Shown: piece after piece, positions 8,138 through 16,524 of the stretch | How the letters are laid out: every line of letters begins with the position of its first letter | How positions within the stretch are numbered: position 1 is the stretch's first letter | Assembly (NCBI GenBank): GCA_018712915.1 | Contig: DVGC01000025.1 | Coordinates: 1 to 64,000 of the forward strand | Length of the DNA stretch: 64,000 bases | Direction: 5' to 3' | Source of the DNA: Candidatus Copromonas faecavium (nom. illeg.) | Lineage (GTDB): Bacteria; Bacillota; Clostridia; Lachnospirales; Lachnospiraceae | Translations under genes and position numbers: made by a program | The notes under the pieces: model-generated | The model's input: only the letters and a program-made list of their open reading frames with translations | Told to the model about the DNA's origin: nothing | Databases searched by the model: none

Positions 8138-8566
8138 ATGGCAGTGGATGAGCAGCATCGTCAGAGTTTTGAGGAACAGTTAAAAAAAGCCAATGAATCA
8201 AATCCCTTTATGATTCATAATCATATCAGGGCTACTGTATTATCAGAGAAGACGTCTCAGGTACGGGCGGAAATCGGGGCAGACGCGCTGAATGCCATGG
8301 GAGGCGTTCACGGCGGCCTGATGTTCGTGATGGCGGAGATTGCCGCCGGGCTGGTGACAAGAAACGACGGGAGGCGCTATGTGACGCTGGACAGTTCGTT
8401 CCGGTTTATCAGGGGGACGGATTCCTCCCAGGATCTTGCGGCGGAGGGGACCATTGTGAAACGGGGAAGAACCGTCTGCTTTACAAAAGCATCCGTAAAG
8501 GAAGCAGAATCAGGGAAGCTCCTGGCAGAAGGAGATTTTACATTCTATTGCCTGGATGCAGAATAA
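8138..8566 (+). CDS. PaaI family hotdog-fold thioesterase
   Basis: Small cytoplasmic acyl-CoA thioesterase-like protein of 142 residues. The central motif NAMGGVHGGLMFVMAEIAAG is the PaaI/hotdog helix with its catalytic region, followed by the beta strands YVTLDSSFRFIRG and RGRTVCFTKASV. GAGAGGAGG precedes ATG 8138. It has its own promoter. A paralogue with the same motifs lies at 52400-52807. The acyl substrate cannot be read from the sequence. The partial repeat of the GntR operator at 8033-8046 raises the possibility of shared control with the preceding operon. Confidence 0.85.
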   Translation: MAVDEQHRQSFEEQLKKANESNPFMIHNHIRATVLSEKTSQVRAEIGADALNAMGGVHGGLMFVMAEIAAGLVTRNDGRRYVTLDSSFRFIRGTDSSQDLAAEGTIVKRGRTVCFTKASVKEAESGKLLAEGDFTFYCLDAE

Positions 8567-8596
8567 GAAAAATTTTCACAATTTTTTAGAAACCCA

Positions 8597-8645
8597 TTGA
8601 CAAAGTGACAGCCTGTCATTATGATAGTGACAGGCTGTCACTTTT
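8597..8645 (+). promoter_or_regulatory. RND pump promoter with two embedded dyad operators
   Basis: TTGACA (8597-8602), 17-nt spacer and TATGAT (8620-8625) form an almost consensus promoter. The spacer holds the perfect dyad TGACAGCCTGTCA (8606-8618); a second dyad, TGACAGGCTGTCA, follows at 8628-8640, exactly 22 bp away. Together they make a 17-bp inverted repeat followed by TTTT, so the sequence could also act as a terminator for the thioesterase. The dyad form and spacing suggest a TetR-like repressor; no such gene is adjacent. Confidence 0.7.
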
Positions 8646-8718
8646 ATTCCTGCGGGCGGCAAAACGAAGCGGATGAGTCTGCACGTCCATCCGGCTGCTT
8701 CTGAAAGGGATTTGACTT

Positions 8719-8784
8719 ATGAAGGTTCGGGAGAGAGCTGTGAAACGGGCTTTTCTCCGAAGAAAAAGAAATGAAAAGTCTTAG
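8719..8784 (+). CDS. Possible 21-residue basic leader peptide
   Basis: A short frame in the RND leader, MKVRERAVKRAFLRRKRNEK plus Ser, rich in Arg and Lys, ends 16 nt before the adaptor start. Only a weak AAAGGGA lies upstream. It may be chance; if translated it could couple adaptor expression to ribosome behaviour in the leader. Confidence 0.15.
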   Translation: MKVRERAVKRAFLRRKRNEKS

Positions 8785-8800
8785 ACTGAGAGGAGATAAG

Positions 8801-10018
8801 ATGAAGGGGAAGAAGATCATTGCTGCAGTTATTGTCATTCTGGCAGCTTTGTTTGTGGCATACCGTTTCCTGGGAGGAGAGGAGACGGCGGTTGTGTATG
8901 AAAGCCGTCCGGCGGTGTCGGCAGAAGTGCCTCAGACGGGAGATATTATTCTTTATTCAGAATTGATTGGAACCATTCAGCCGGTTTCCAAAGCCGATGT
9001 GATCCCGAAAATGGCAGGAGAGGTTCTGGAAGTAAATTTCCAGGCAGGCGACCATGTGGAGGCAGGACAGGTATTATGCCGTCTGGATTCGGATGCACTG
9101 ACGTCTTTAAGGCTCAGCATGGAGGCGGCCCAGATTACACTGGCAGAATCCCAGAGAAATTTGGCGAGGATTCAGGCATTATACGACGCGGGAACGGTTT
9201 CCCAGCAGGAGCTGGAGCAGATTCAGGATGGAACGGAAAGTGCCAGAATCGCTTACGAATCTGCAAAAAATCAGTATGATCTGCAGATGGAATATACAAC
9301 GATTACAGCTCCCATCAGCGGTACTGTGGAATCCAGAAATATTGATGTCCATGATTTTGCAAGTGCGGGTGCAGCCATCTGTACCATTGCTTCGGACGGA
9401 CAGTCTCAGGTTGAATTCGGCGTAACGGAAAGAACACATGAGAACATTTCCGTCGGTGATGTGGTTTCCGCCGAAAAGGGAGGAAACACATACGAGGCCA
9501 GGATTACGGAAATCGGTTCCATGCTCAGCGCCTCAACGGGACTTTACGATGTAACGGCTGTTTTTGAAGGTCAGACGGATATGACCACCGGTTCCCGGGT
9601 GAAGCTGACCGTGGTTCAGGATCAGGCGATTGGCGCGATGATAATCCCTCTTTCTGCAGTGAATTATGATAATGGTATTCCATATGTGTACTGTGCCCAG
9701 GATGGAGCTGCGGTGCGTACGAATGTGGAGGTTGGCATTCATGATAATGAGCGGATTGAAATTGTGGGCGGGCTGAATGCCCGGAGTCAGGTAATTACCA
9801 CCTGGAGCAATGAACTGGTAGACGGAGCGGAGATCCTGCTGGCAGGCGATGAGAACAGCGGATCCGGAAACGGAGAAGAAGCCTCGGCGGCCGGAGAGAC
9901 GGAACCCGTTTCGGAAGCCGGCCATACAGACGCGGCAGAGGAAGTGACAGCAGAAGACACGGCAGAAGAAACTGCGGCGGCAGGTGAGCCGGCAGAGGAA
10001 GCGGGTGACAGTCAATGA
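8801..10018 (+). CDS. RND efflux membrane-fusion (adaptor) subunit
   Basis: HlyD/AcrA-like adaptor, about 405 residues. One N-terminal membrane anchor (IIAAVIVILAALFVAYRFLG) is followed by a barrel-sandwich/lipoyl half (EVLEVNFQAGDHVEAGQVLCRLD), a helical hairpin rich in Ala/Gln/Glu, the second lipoyl half (YTTITAPISGTVESRNID) and a beta-barrel. The last 60 residues are an Ala/Glu-rich acidic tail. I chose ATG 8801 over ATG 8771 because GAGAGGAG lies 5-7 nt before it. The gene overlaps the pump gene by 4 nt. There is no outer-membrane channel gene, as expected for a Gram-positive. Substrate unknown. Confidence 0.88.
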   Translation: MKGKKIIAAVIVILAALFVAYRFLGGEETAVVYESRPAVSAEVPQTGDIILYSELIGTIQPVSKADVIPKMAGEVLEVNFQAGDHVEAGQVLCRLDSDALTSLRLSMEAAQITLAESQRNLARIQALYDAGTVSQQELEQIQDGTESARIAYESAKNQYDLQMEYTTITAPISGTVESRNIDVHDFASAGAAICTIASDGQSQVEFGVTERTHENISVGDVVSAEKGGNTYEARITEIGSMLSASTGLYDVTAVFEGQTDMTTGSRVKLTVVQDQAIGAMIIPLSAVNYDNGIPYVYCAQDGAAVRTNVEVGIHDNERIEIVGGLNARSQVITTWSNELVDGAEILLAGDENSGSGNGEEASAAGETEPVSEAGHTDAAEEVTAEDTAEETAAAGEPAEEAGDSQ

Positions 10019-13000
10019 TCAAACTGACAAAACTTGCCCTCCAGCGTCCGGTTACAATTATCCTGTGTCTGGTGACCATTGTTTATTTCGGTTTCCAGTC
10101 TCTGATGGGAGCCAGGATGGAGCTGATTCCGGAGATGGAGCTCCCCATGCTTCTTGTGAGTACCGTATACGCGGGAGCCGGACCGGATGATGTGGAGGAA
10201 CTGATTACCACAAAGCAGGAGGACGCACTGGCGACCCTAAGCAGTGTGGATACGATCCAGTCCTATTCTATGGAAAATATGTCCCTGATCATGATTCAGT
10301 ATGAATACGGGACCAACATGGACACAGCCTATATTGACCTGAAAAAAGCCATTGACGGTGTTCAGAGCGATATGCCGGAAGATGCCGGTGAACCCAACAT
10401 CGTGGAGCTGGACATTAATGCCATGCCTTCCATCATGATGTCGGTCAGCGGCACAGTGGACGGAAACCTGTATACCTATGTGGAAAATCAGATCGTACCG
10501 GAATTTGAACGGTTAAGTGCGGTGGGACAGGTGTCCGTATCAGGCGGACAGAGCGATTATGCAAAAATTGAATTGATTGCGGAAAAGCTTGACCAGTATC
10601 ATCTGACTATGACACAGGTGGCTCAGATTGTGGGAGCCGCAGACTTTACGGCTCCGGCCGGAAGCATTCAGGTAGGAGATCAGGAGCTGGATGTAAGCGT
10701 GGCCAACGACTACACCAGCGTCGACAGCCTTGAGGATATTACGATTCCGCTGCAGGATGGAAATGTGATTCATTTGTCGGATATTGCCGTTGTCAGCCGG
10801 GTGGAGGAAGATGTCAGTTCCATCGGCCGGTACAACGGTGAGGACGTTATTACCATCGGAATCACAAAGCAGCAGAGCTCCACAGACATTGAAGCATCGG
10901 ATCAGGTCATGAGTGCGATTGCACAGCTGGAACAGACCAACCCAAATATCCACTTTACGATTATCAACGATTCCAGCGACATGATCGAAAGCTCCATCAA
11001 TGATGTATTCAGCACAGTCATTTTGGCGGTTGTTCTGTCCATGGTGGTGCTCTGGCTGTTCTGCGGGGATTTCCGGGCGGCAGCTATTATCGGTATTTCC
11101 ATCGTGTGTTCCGTTGTTCTGGCGTTAATCGGCATGACGGCCATGGGCTTCTCACTGAACGTCATTTCCCTGACGTCTCTTGTGTTTGGCGTGGGCATGA
11201 TGGTGGATAACTCCATCAATGTTCTGGACGGCTGTTTCCGTGCCAAGGAAAAAATGAATTATTACGATGCGGCCATTGAGGGAACCAGGAGTATGATCGG
11301 CGCCATTGCCGGAGGATCGGTTACCAACTGCATCGTATTCGTGCCGCTGCTTCTTTTGGAGGGGCTGACGGGACAGATGTTTACCCAGCTTGCCTGGACC
11401 ATTATTTTCTGTCTGATTGCTTCCTTCTTCTCGGCGGTTACCATCGTTCCTCTGTGCTTTTACATGTGGCATCCCCATGAGAATGAGAATGCTCCTGTCA
11501 ACGGCATTCTGAAGGGAATGCAGAAATGGTACAGAAGGCATATGCCGTCCATTGTTCCGAAAACCAGGAGAGTATTCGGAATTACAGCACTCGTTCTGGC
11601 GGCGGCCATTGTCATGGCTACCAGGCTGAATGCAGAGCTGATGCCCATGTCGGATGAAGGAATGGTAAACATTACCGTCAATGTACGCCCGGGTCTGACT
11701 GTGGAAAACGTCAACGAGGTGGTTGCTCCGGTGGAGGAGATGATTGCTGCTGACGAAAATCTGGATTATTATCTTCTGACTTATGGAAGCAGCGGACTGA
11801 GCATCGGAGGAGGAAGTTCAGCCAGTATCACGGCTTATTTGAAGGATGACAGAACGCTTTCCACCGATGAGGTCATTGACCGGTGGATGGAGCAGGTAGG
11901 AAGCATTGAGAACTGTACAATCAGCATGGAGCAGGGAAGCTCCATGGGAACTATGACAAGTTCGGGCCGCTCCATCGAGCTGGATTTTCAGGGAACAGAT
12001 TATGACGTACTCCGGGATGACGTTCAGAAACTGACAGAAGAACTGAGAAAACGGGATGATGTGATGCAGGTTCACTCTTCTGTGGAGAATGCGGCTCCCA
12101 TCGTCCATGTGGAAGTGGATCCGGTAAAGGCTCAGGCAGAGGGACTGACTCCTGCGGCCATTGGTTCAACGGTATATACCAATTTAAGCGGTGTGGACGC
12201 TGCTACCATCCGGGTGGATAACGAGAACCTGGATGTCCGGGTACAGTTTGCTGAGGATCGTTATGATTCGATGGAAGAGCTTCAGGGAATGCTGCTGCAG
12301 ACCGCTTACGGAACCTATGTTCCGCTGGAGGATCTGGCTGATATTTATTATGAGGACAGCCCGCAGCAGATCGTCCGTCAGAATAAAGTTTACCAGGTGA
12401 ACATCACCATGCAGGTGAAAGCCGGTTATGAGGATACAGCGGAAGCGTCGGTGAACCAGTTTGTGCGCGGCTGGAATTTCCAGGCTGGAGTTTCTCAGGT
12501 GGCCAACGCCATGACCGAGCAGATGAATGAAGAACTGGGTTCCCTTGGCGGAGCACTGGTGACGGCCATTTTCCTGATCTTTATTGCCATGGCTATTCAG
12601 TTTGAATCGCCCAAATATTCCCTGATGGTGATGTCCACCATCGTATTCAGCTTGGTCGGCGCCTTCGGTTTCCTGTTCCTGGCAGACAGCCCGATCAGTA
12701 TGGTTTCCATGCTGGGCTTTCTGATGATGGTCGGAAACGTGGTAAACGGCGGTATCCTTTATGTGGAAACGGCAACTCAGTTAAGAGGAGAGATGCCTCT
12801 TGAGAAGGCTCTTGTGGAAGCGGGGGCCATCCGTATGCGGCCGATTCTTATGACGGTAGCGATTACGGTGATTTCCGAGCTGCCCAATATGCTGGCCTTC
12901 GGGGAAGCGGGAACCACCATGCAGGGCGCAGGTCTTGTAAACGTCGGAGGACTTCTGGCCTCCACGGCCCTGATGCTTTTGATGATGCCCACCTTCTACC

Positions 13001-13053
13001 GGTTTGTAACCAGACTGGGAAAGCGGTTTACGGAAAATAACAACGATGTATAA
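10015..13053 (+). CDS. RND family efflux transporter (HAE1-like)
   Basis: Proton-driven inner membrane exporter of 1012 residues. The N-terminus LTKLALQRPVTIILCLVTIVYFG, the duplicated large extracellular domains (about 40-330 and 555-830), and helix segments such as TSLVFGVGMMVDNSINVLDG with acidic residues in the membrane fit the family. Length agrees with AcrB-like pumps. It is translationally coupled to the adaptor (ATGA overlap). Likely exported compounds are lipophilic, but nothing in the sequence fixes them. It is regulated from the dual-dyad promoter at 8597-8640. Confidence 0.92.
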   Translation: MIKLTKLALQRPVTIILCLVTIVYFGFQSLMGARMELIPEMELPMLLVSTVYAGAGPDDVEELITTKQEDALATLSSVDTIQSYSMENMSLIMIQYEYGTNMDTAYIDLKKAIDGVQSDMPEDAGEPNIVELDINAMPSIMMSVSGTVDGNLYTYVENQIVPEFERLSAVGQVSVSGGQSDYAKIELIAEKLDQYHLTMTQVAQIVGAADFTAPAGSIQVGDQELDVSVANDYTSVDSLEDITIPLQDGNVIHLSDIAVVSRVEEDVSSIGRYNGEDVITIGITKQQSSTDIEASDQVMSAIAQLEQTNPNIHFTIINDSSDMIESSINDVFSTVILAVVLSMVVLWLFCGDFRAAAIIGISIVCSVVLALIGMTAMGFSLNVISLTSLVFGVGMMVDNSINVLDGCFRAKEKMNYYDAAIEGTRSMIGAIAGGSVTNCIVFVPLLLLEGLTGQMFTQLAWTIIFCLIASFFSAVTIVPLCFYMWHPHENENAPVNGILKGMQKWYRRHMPSIVPKTRRVFGITALVLAAAIVMATRLNAELMPMSDEGMVNITVNVRPGLTVENVNEVVAPVEEMIAADENLDYYLLTYGSSGLSIGGGSSASITAYLKDDRTLSTDEVIDRWMEQVGSIENCTISMEQGSSMGTMTSSGRSIELDFQGTDYDVLRDDVQKLTEELRKRDDVMQVHSSVENAAPIVHVEVDPVKAQAEGLTPAAIGSTVYTNLSGVDAATIRVDNENLDVRVQFAEDRYDSMEELQGMLLQTAYGTYVPLEDLADIYYEDSPQQIVRQNKVYQVNITMQVKAGYEDTAEASVNQFVRGWNFQAGVSQVANAMTEQMNEELGSLGGALVTAIFLIFIAMAIQFESPKYSLMVMSTIVFSLVGAFGFLFLADSPISMVSMLGFLMMVGNVVNGGILYVETATQLRGEMPLEKALVEAGAIRMRPILMTVAITVISELPNMLAFGEAGTTMQGAGLVNVGGLLASTALMLLMMPTFYRFVTRLGKRFTENNNDV

Positions 13054-13062
13054 ACATAACGG

Positions 13063-13090
13063 CTGCCGCAGGAACAATTTCCTGCGGCAG
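13063..13090 (+). terminator. Hairpin after the RND operon
   Basis: CTGCCGCAGGAA (13063-13074) pairs with TTCCTGCGGCAG (13079-13090) around a 4-nt loop. No T run follows, so it may protect the transcript end or act with the next hairpin. Confidence 0.45.
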
Positions 13091-13149
13091 AGTTATGCAG
13101 GAAAACGATAACAAAAATGGAAATCTCCCGGGATTTTCCACAAAAAACG

Positions 13150-13190
13150 GCCCGGATGTGCCGGCAGATGCCTGTCCATCCGGGCTGTTT
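13150..13190 (+). terminator. Second hairpin in the RND-htrA gap
   Basis: GCCCGGATG (13150-13158) pairs with CATCCGGGC (13177-13185), followed by TGTTTG. Apart from these two hairpins and an extended -10 element (TGTTAAGAT, 13251-13259) I see nothing in the 13054-13354 gap. Confidence 0.4.
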
Positions 13191-13250
13191 GCGAAAAGTC
13201 TGTGAACTCGTAAAATATGTGGATTTTTACACAATTTCTTCACAATCAGA

Positions 13251-13259
13251 TGTTAAGAT
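13251..13259 (+). promoter_or_regulatory. Extended -10 promoter element of the HtrA-like gene
   Basis: TGTTAAGAT has the TGn extension and a good -10 hexamer but no clear -35. It sits about 95 nt before the start codon. Confidence 0.4.
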
Positions 13260-13354
13260 ACCCTTGTTTTTAAAGATAAGAGCCGGTTGAGGGGCACAGG
13301 AGAAAAGCCTGGAGGCCGGACCATAGAGAATAGAAACAGAAAGGGGCAGCGGTT

Positions 13355-14713
13355 ATGGAAAACAATCAGTACAGCAATAATCAGTACGATAATCAGTACA
13401 ATAACCAATATAATAACCAGTATAACAATCAGTACGGAAATCCGTACACCAATCCTTACAACGGAGCAGGAGATCCTCAGCAGGATCCTTCCTCATCGGA
13501 GCCGCCGAAGAATAAAGAGAAGAAAGGGCATTCCGTTCTCTGGAGTGTCGGTACGCTGGCTGCAGCAGCAGTGATTGCATTGGGATGCGGTTACGGCGGC
13601 GCATACCTGGCCAATCAGCAGGCCGGAAGGGTTGTGGTTCAGAGTGCAGCGCCGGCACAGGAAGGAGAAACCGCAGATGGCAGCGGACAGGAGCAGAGCT
13701 CAGCGGCAGCAGTTTCCGGAGATGCACTTTCCGGAACGGAGGTGGCAGCTCTTATCAGCCCCACGGTCGTTTCCATCACCACAGAGCAGATGCAGCTGGG
13801 CCAGTATTGGTTTGGACCGCAGATCTTAAGCGGTGCCGGAAGCGGCGTGATTATCAGCGAGGACGGATACATTCTTACCTGTGCTCACGTGGTATCAGGA
13901 GCAGATTCCATTACGGTTGCTACTTCTGACGGTACGGAATATGATGCCACGCTGACCGGAATTTATGAGGAAGGCGATATTGCCGTTCTGAAAATTGAAG
14001 CCACCGGCCTGCAGGCAGCGGTCATGGGTGACAGCAGCACCGTTCAGCTGGGCGAAACTGTTTACGCGGTAGGAAACCCGGGAGGAACACTGGGCGGAAC
14101 CATCACCGACGGAATCATCAGTGCAGTAGATCGTACCATCAATGTATCCCTGGATGAGACTTCCAATTCCGGATGGGGAAACAGTTCAAGAGTCATCAGC
14201 CTGGACGTTCTTCAGACCAGCGCGGCCGTCAGCCCCGGAAACTCTGGCGGCGGACTGTTTAACAGCCGCGGTGAATTAATTGGTATTGTCAATGCAAAGA
14301 GCTCCGGAGAAAGCCAGGAAGGCCTTGGATTTGCAATCCCGGTGAATAAAGCATGGGAAATCGGAGGATCTCTGATTAATACAGGCAGCTACACAGACCC
14401 GAATGCCGGCCAGTCTGACAATGACGCAATCCTCGAGATTACGGTAACAGAAGTAAATCAGTCCGGCAGACTGCAGGGAATCACTCCTGGCGTTTACGTT
14501 TACGAAGTAACGGAAGGCGGCGCATCTGACGGAAAGCTGGAGACCAATGACCGGATCATCAGCGTGGACGGCACCATGGTCAATACACTGGACGATTTGT
14601 CCTCCATCCTGTCTGAATACGACCCGGGACAGACCGTAAGCGTTTCCGTAGAGCGCGGCGGACAGATGGTAACCGTAGATATTGTTCTGGCTGAGAACCA
14701 GGGACGTTCATAA
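13355..14713 (+). CDS. HtrA/DegP-like membrane serine protease with PDZ domain
   Basis: 452-residue S1C protease. Residues 1-38 are an Asn/Gln/Tyr-rich tail with repeated NQY units, predicted cytoplasmic. A single membrane helix covers about 61-86, then a low-complexity extracellular linker. The trypsin-like domain carries His178 (TCAHVV), Asp208 (EGDIAVLKI) and Ser297 (SPGNSGGGLF). A PDZ domain occupies about 355-450 (GVYVYEVTEGGASDGKLETNDRI). The domain order matches HtrA-type quality-control proteases of Firmicutes acting at the outer face of the membrane. The NQY tail is the unusual part. GAAAGGGG lies before ATG 13355. Confidence 0.92.
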   Translation: MENNQYSNNQYDNQYNNQYNNQYNNQYGNPYTNPYNGAGDPQQDPSSSEPPKNKEKKGHSVLWSVGTLAAAAVIALGCGYGGAYLANQQAGRVVVQSAAPAQEGETADGSGQEQSSAAAVSGDALSGTEVAALISPTVVSITTEQMQLGQYWFGPQILSGAGSGVIISEDGYILTCAHVVSGADSITVATSDGTEYDATLTGIYEEGDIAVLKIEATGLQAAVMGDSSTVQLGETVYAVGNPGGTLGGTITDGIISAVDRTINVSLDETSNSGWGNSSRVISLDVLQTSAAVSPGNSGGGLFNSRGELIGIVNAKSSGESQEGLGFAIPVNKAWEIGGSLINTGSYTDPNAGQSDNDAILEITVTEVNQSGRLQGITPGVYVYEVTEGGASDGKLETNDRIISVDGTMVNTLDDLSSILSEYDPGQTVSVSVERGGQMVTVDIVLAENQGRS

Positions 14714-14775
14714 CGTTCAGTCTCCGGCGGCAGAATCTTACAGGAAATAGCCGGCCATAACAGAAAGTTATAATA

Positions 14776-14822
14776 AAAGAGACAGAAGCTGTGAGTTCAT
14801 GCATCTTCTGTCTCTTTCCTTA
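14776..14822 (+). terminator. Terminator after the HtrA-like gene
   Basis: AAAGAGACAGAAG (14776-14788) pairs perfectly with CTTCTGTCTCTTT (14805-14817), then CCTTATA. Good 13-bp stem. Confidence 0.65.
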
Positions 14823-14941
14823 TATAATTGGCTTTTACCAGGAAAGTGCAGGATTTTTATGCCTGCCGGCGTTTCTCATGGTACCGCTGTTTTGGAACTG
14901 GCCGTACAGGAAGGAAAATACATAGTCTTCTCCCGGAGGAC

Positions 14942-14969
14942 TGGACAATTTCGGTGATTCTATTATAAT
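14942..14969 (+). promoter_or_regulatory. Promoter of rarA
   Basis: TGGACA (14942-14947), 16-nt spacer, TATAAT (14964-14969). The leader of about 100 nt after it is purine rich (several GGAA/CCGG words) and shows no gene. Confidence 0.6.
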
Positions 14970-15074
14970 GATAGCAGGAAGCGGGAACCGGAGACCGAAG
15001 GATGGGAATCTGGAATCCGGAACCGGATATACCCGCGGCAGAGTATCCGCAATCGGGATACCCAGGAGAATGAG

Positions 15075-16415
15075 ATGGATTTATTCGATTACATGCGAGA
15101 AACAGAAATGAAAAGGGAGGCTCCGCTGGCCTCCAGGATGCGTCCGGAAAGGCTGGAAGAGGTGGTGGGACAGAAACACATCATCGGGAAAGACCGGCTT
15201 TTGTACCGGGCCATCAAGGCAGACAAGCTGGGTTCCGTTATTTTTTACGGCCCTCCCGGCACGGGAAAGACCACGCTGGCCCGCGTGATTGCCAATACCA
15301 CCAGCGCCCGGTTCGAGCAGATTAATGCGACAACGGCCGGGAAAAAGGATATGGAAGAGGTGGTCAAAGGAGCGAAGGATGCTCTGGGGATGTACGGGAA
15401 AAAGACCATTCTGTTTGTGGATGAGATTCACCGTTTCAATAAGTCTCAGCAGGACTATCTTCTGCCCTATGTGGAGGATGGAACCATCACTCTGATTGGC
15501 GCGACGACGGAGAACCCGTATTTTGAGGTCAACGGAGCCCTTCTTTCCCGTTCCCGTATTTTTGAACTGAAGCCGCTGGAAAAAGAAGATATTAAGGCAC
15601 TGATTTTAAAGGCGGTATATGACAGAGAAAAGGGAATGGGCGCTTACGGGGCGGAAATTACGGACGAGGCGGCGGAATTTCTTGCGGATGCGGCCAACGG
15701 AGACGCAAGGGCGGCCTTAAACGCGGTGGAGCTGGGAGTGCTGACCACAGAAAAAGGGGAGGACGGCGTCATCCGACTGACTCTGGATGTGGCCGCGGAA
15801 TGCATCCAGAAACGGGCGCTCCGCTATGATAAGGACGGGGATAATCATTATGATATTGTTTCCGCTTTTATCAAGAGTATGCGGGGATCCGACCCGGATG
15901 CGGCCCTTTATTATCTGGCCCGGATGCTGACCGCGGGAGAAGATGTGAAATTCATTGCCAGGCGGATCATGATCTGCGCGGCGGAGGATGTGGGGAATGC
16001 GGATCCCAATGCTTTGACGGTGGCAGTCAGTGCGGCTCAGGCGGTGGAACGGATCGGACTTCCCGAGGGACAGATTCCTCTGGCACAGGCAGTCACCTAT
16101 GTGGCAACGGCGCCAAAGAGCAATGCGGCCTGTCTGGGAATTGCAAAGGCCATGGAGACTGTGCGGGAGAAAAAGGCACCGCCGGTGCCGGTTCATCTGC
16201 AGGATCGCCATTACAGCGGGGCGGCAAACCTGGGGCACGGCGATGGCTATCTATACGCCCACGATTATCTCAACCATTATGTGAAACAGCAGTATCTGCC
16301 GGACGGACTCGAAAACGAGGTGTTTTATACACCTACAGAAAACGGCTATGAAAAGAAGATCCGGCAGCATATGGAACGGCTCCTGCAGGAGGCGGAGAAC
16401 GAAAACGTCAAATGA
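15075..16415 (+). CDS. rarA: Replication-associated recombination protein A (RarA/MgsA) AAA+ ATPase
   Basis: 446 residues, matching the family length. Order: N-terminal [20 protein letters not shown], Walker [10 protein letters not shown] (59-67), Walker [11 protein letters not shown] (about 113-122), sensor 1 [12 protein letters not shown], arginine finger region LLSRSRIF, then the RarA C-terminal domain ending in GYLYAHDY. RarA acts at stalled replication forks with single-strand binding protein. AGGAG is 7 nt before ATG 15075. It stands alone under its own promoter and converges with the restriction-island remnant. Confidence 0.95.
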   Translation: MDLFDYMRETEMKREAPLASRMRPERLEEVVGQKHIIGKDRLLYRAIKADKLGSVIFYGPPGTGKTTLARVIANTTSARFEQINATTAGKKDMEEVVKGAKDALGMYGKKTILFVDEIHRFNKSQQDYLLPYVEDGTITLIGATTENPYFEVNGALLSRSRIFELKPLEKEDIKALILKAVYDREKGMGAYGAEITDEAAEFLADAANGDARAALNAVELGVLTTEKGEDGVIRLTLDVAAECIQKRALRYDKDGDNHYDIVSAFIKSMRGSDPDAALYYLARMLTAGEDVKFIARRIMICAAEDVGNADPNALTVAVSAAQAVERIGLPEGQIPLAQAVTYVATAPKSNAACLGIAKAMETVREKKAPPVPVHLQDRHYSGAANLGHGDGYLYAHDYLNHYVKQQYLPDGLENEVFYTPTENGYEKKIRQHMERLLQEAENENVK

Positions 16416-16484
16416 CGGAGCCGTTCGGAAACGTTTCTTCAAGACAGAATGTGCATTTATTTGAAAATCTTTTGTGAACGCCTG

Positions 16485-16520
16485 AAAAGGGGCTGTCCTG
16501 AAATGGATGCCCCTTTTGGA
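16485..16520. terminator. Bidirectional terminator between rarA and the restriction remnant
   Basis: AAAAGGGGC (16485-16493) pairs with GCCCCTTTT (16509-16517); T or A runs on both flanks serve both strands. Confidence 0.7.
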
Positions 16521-16524
16521 TTAT

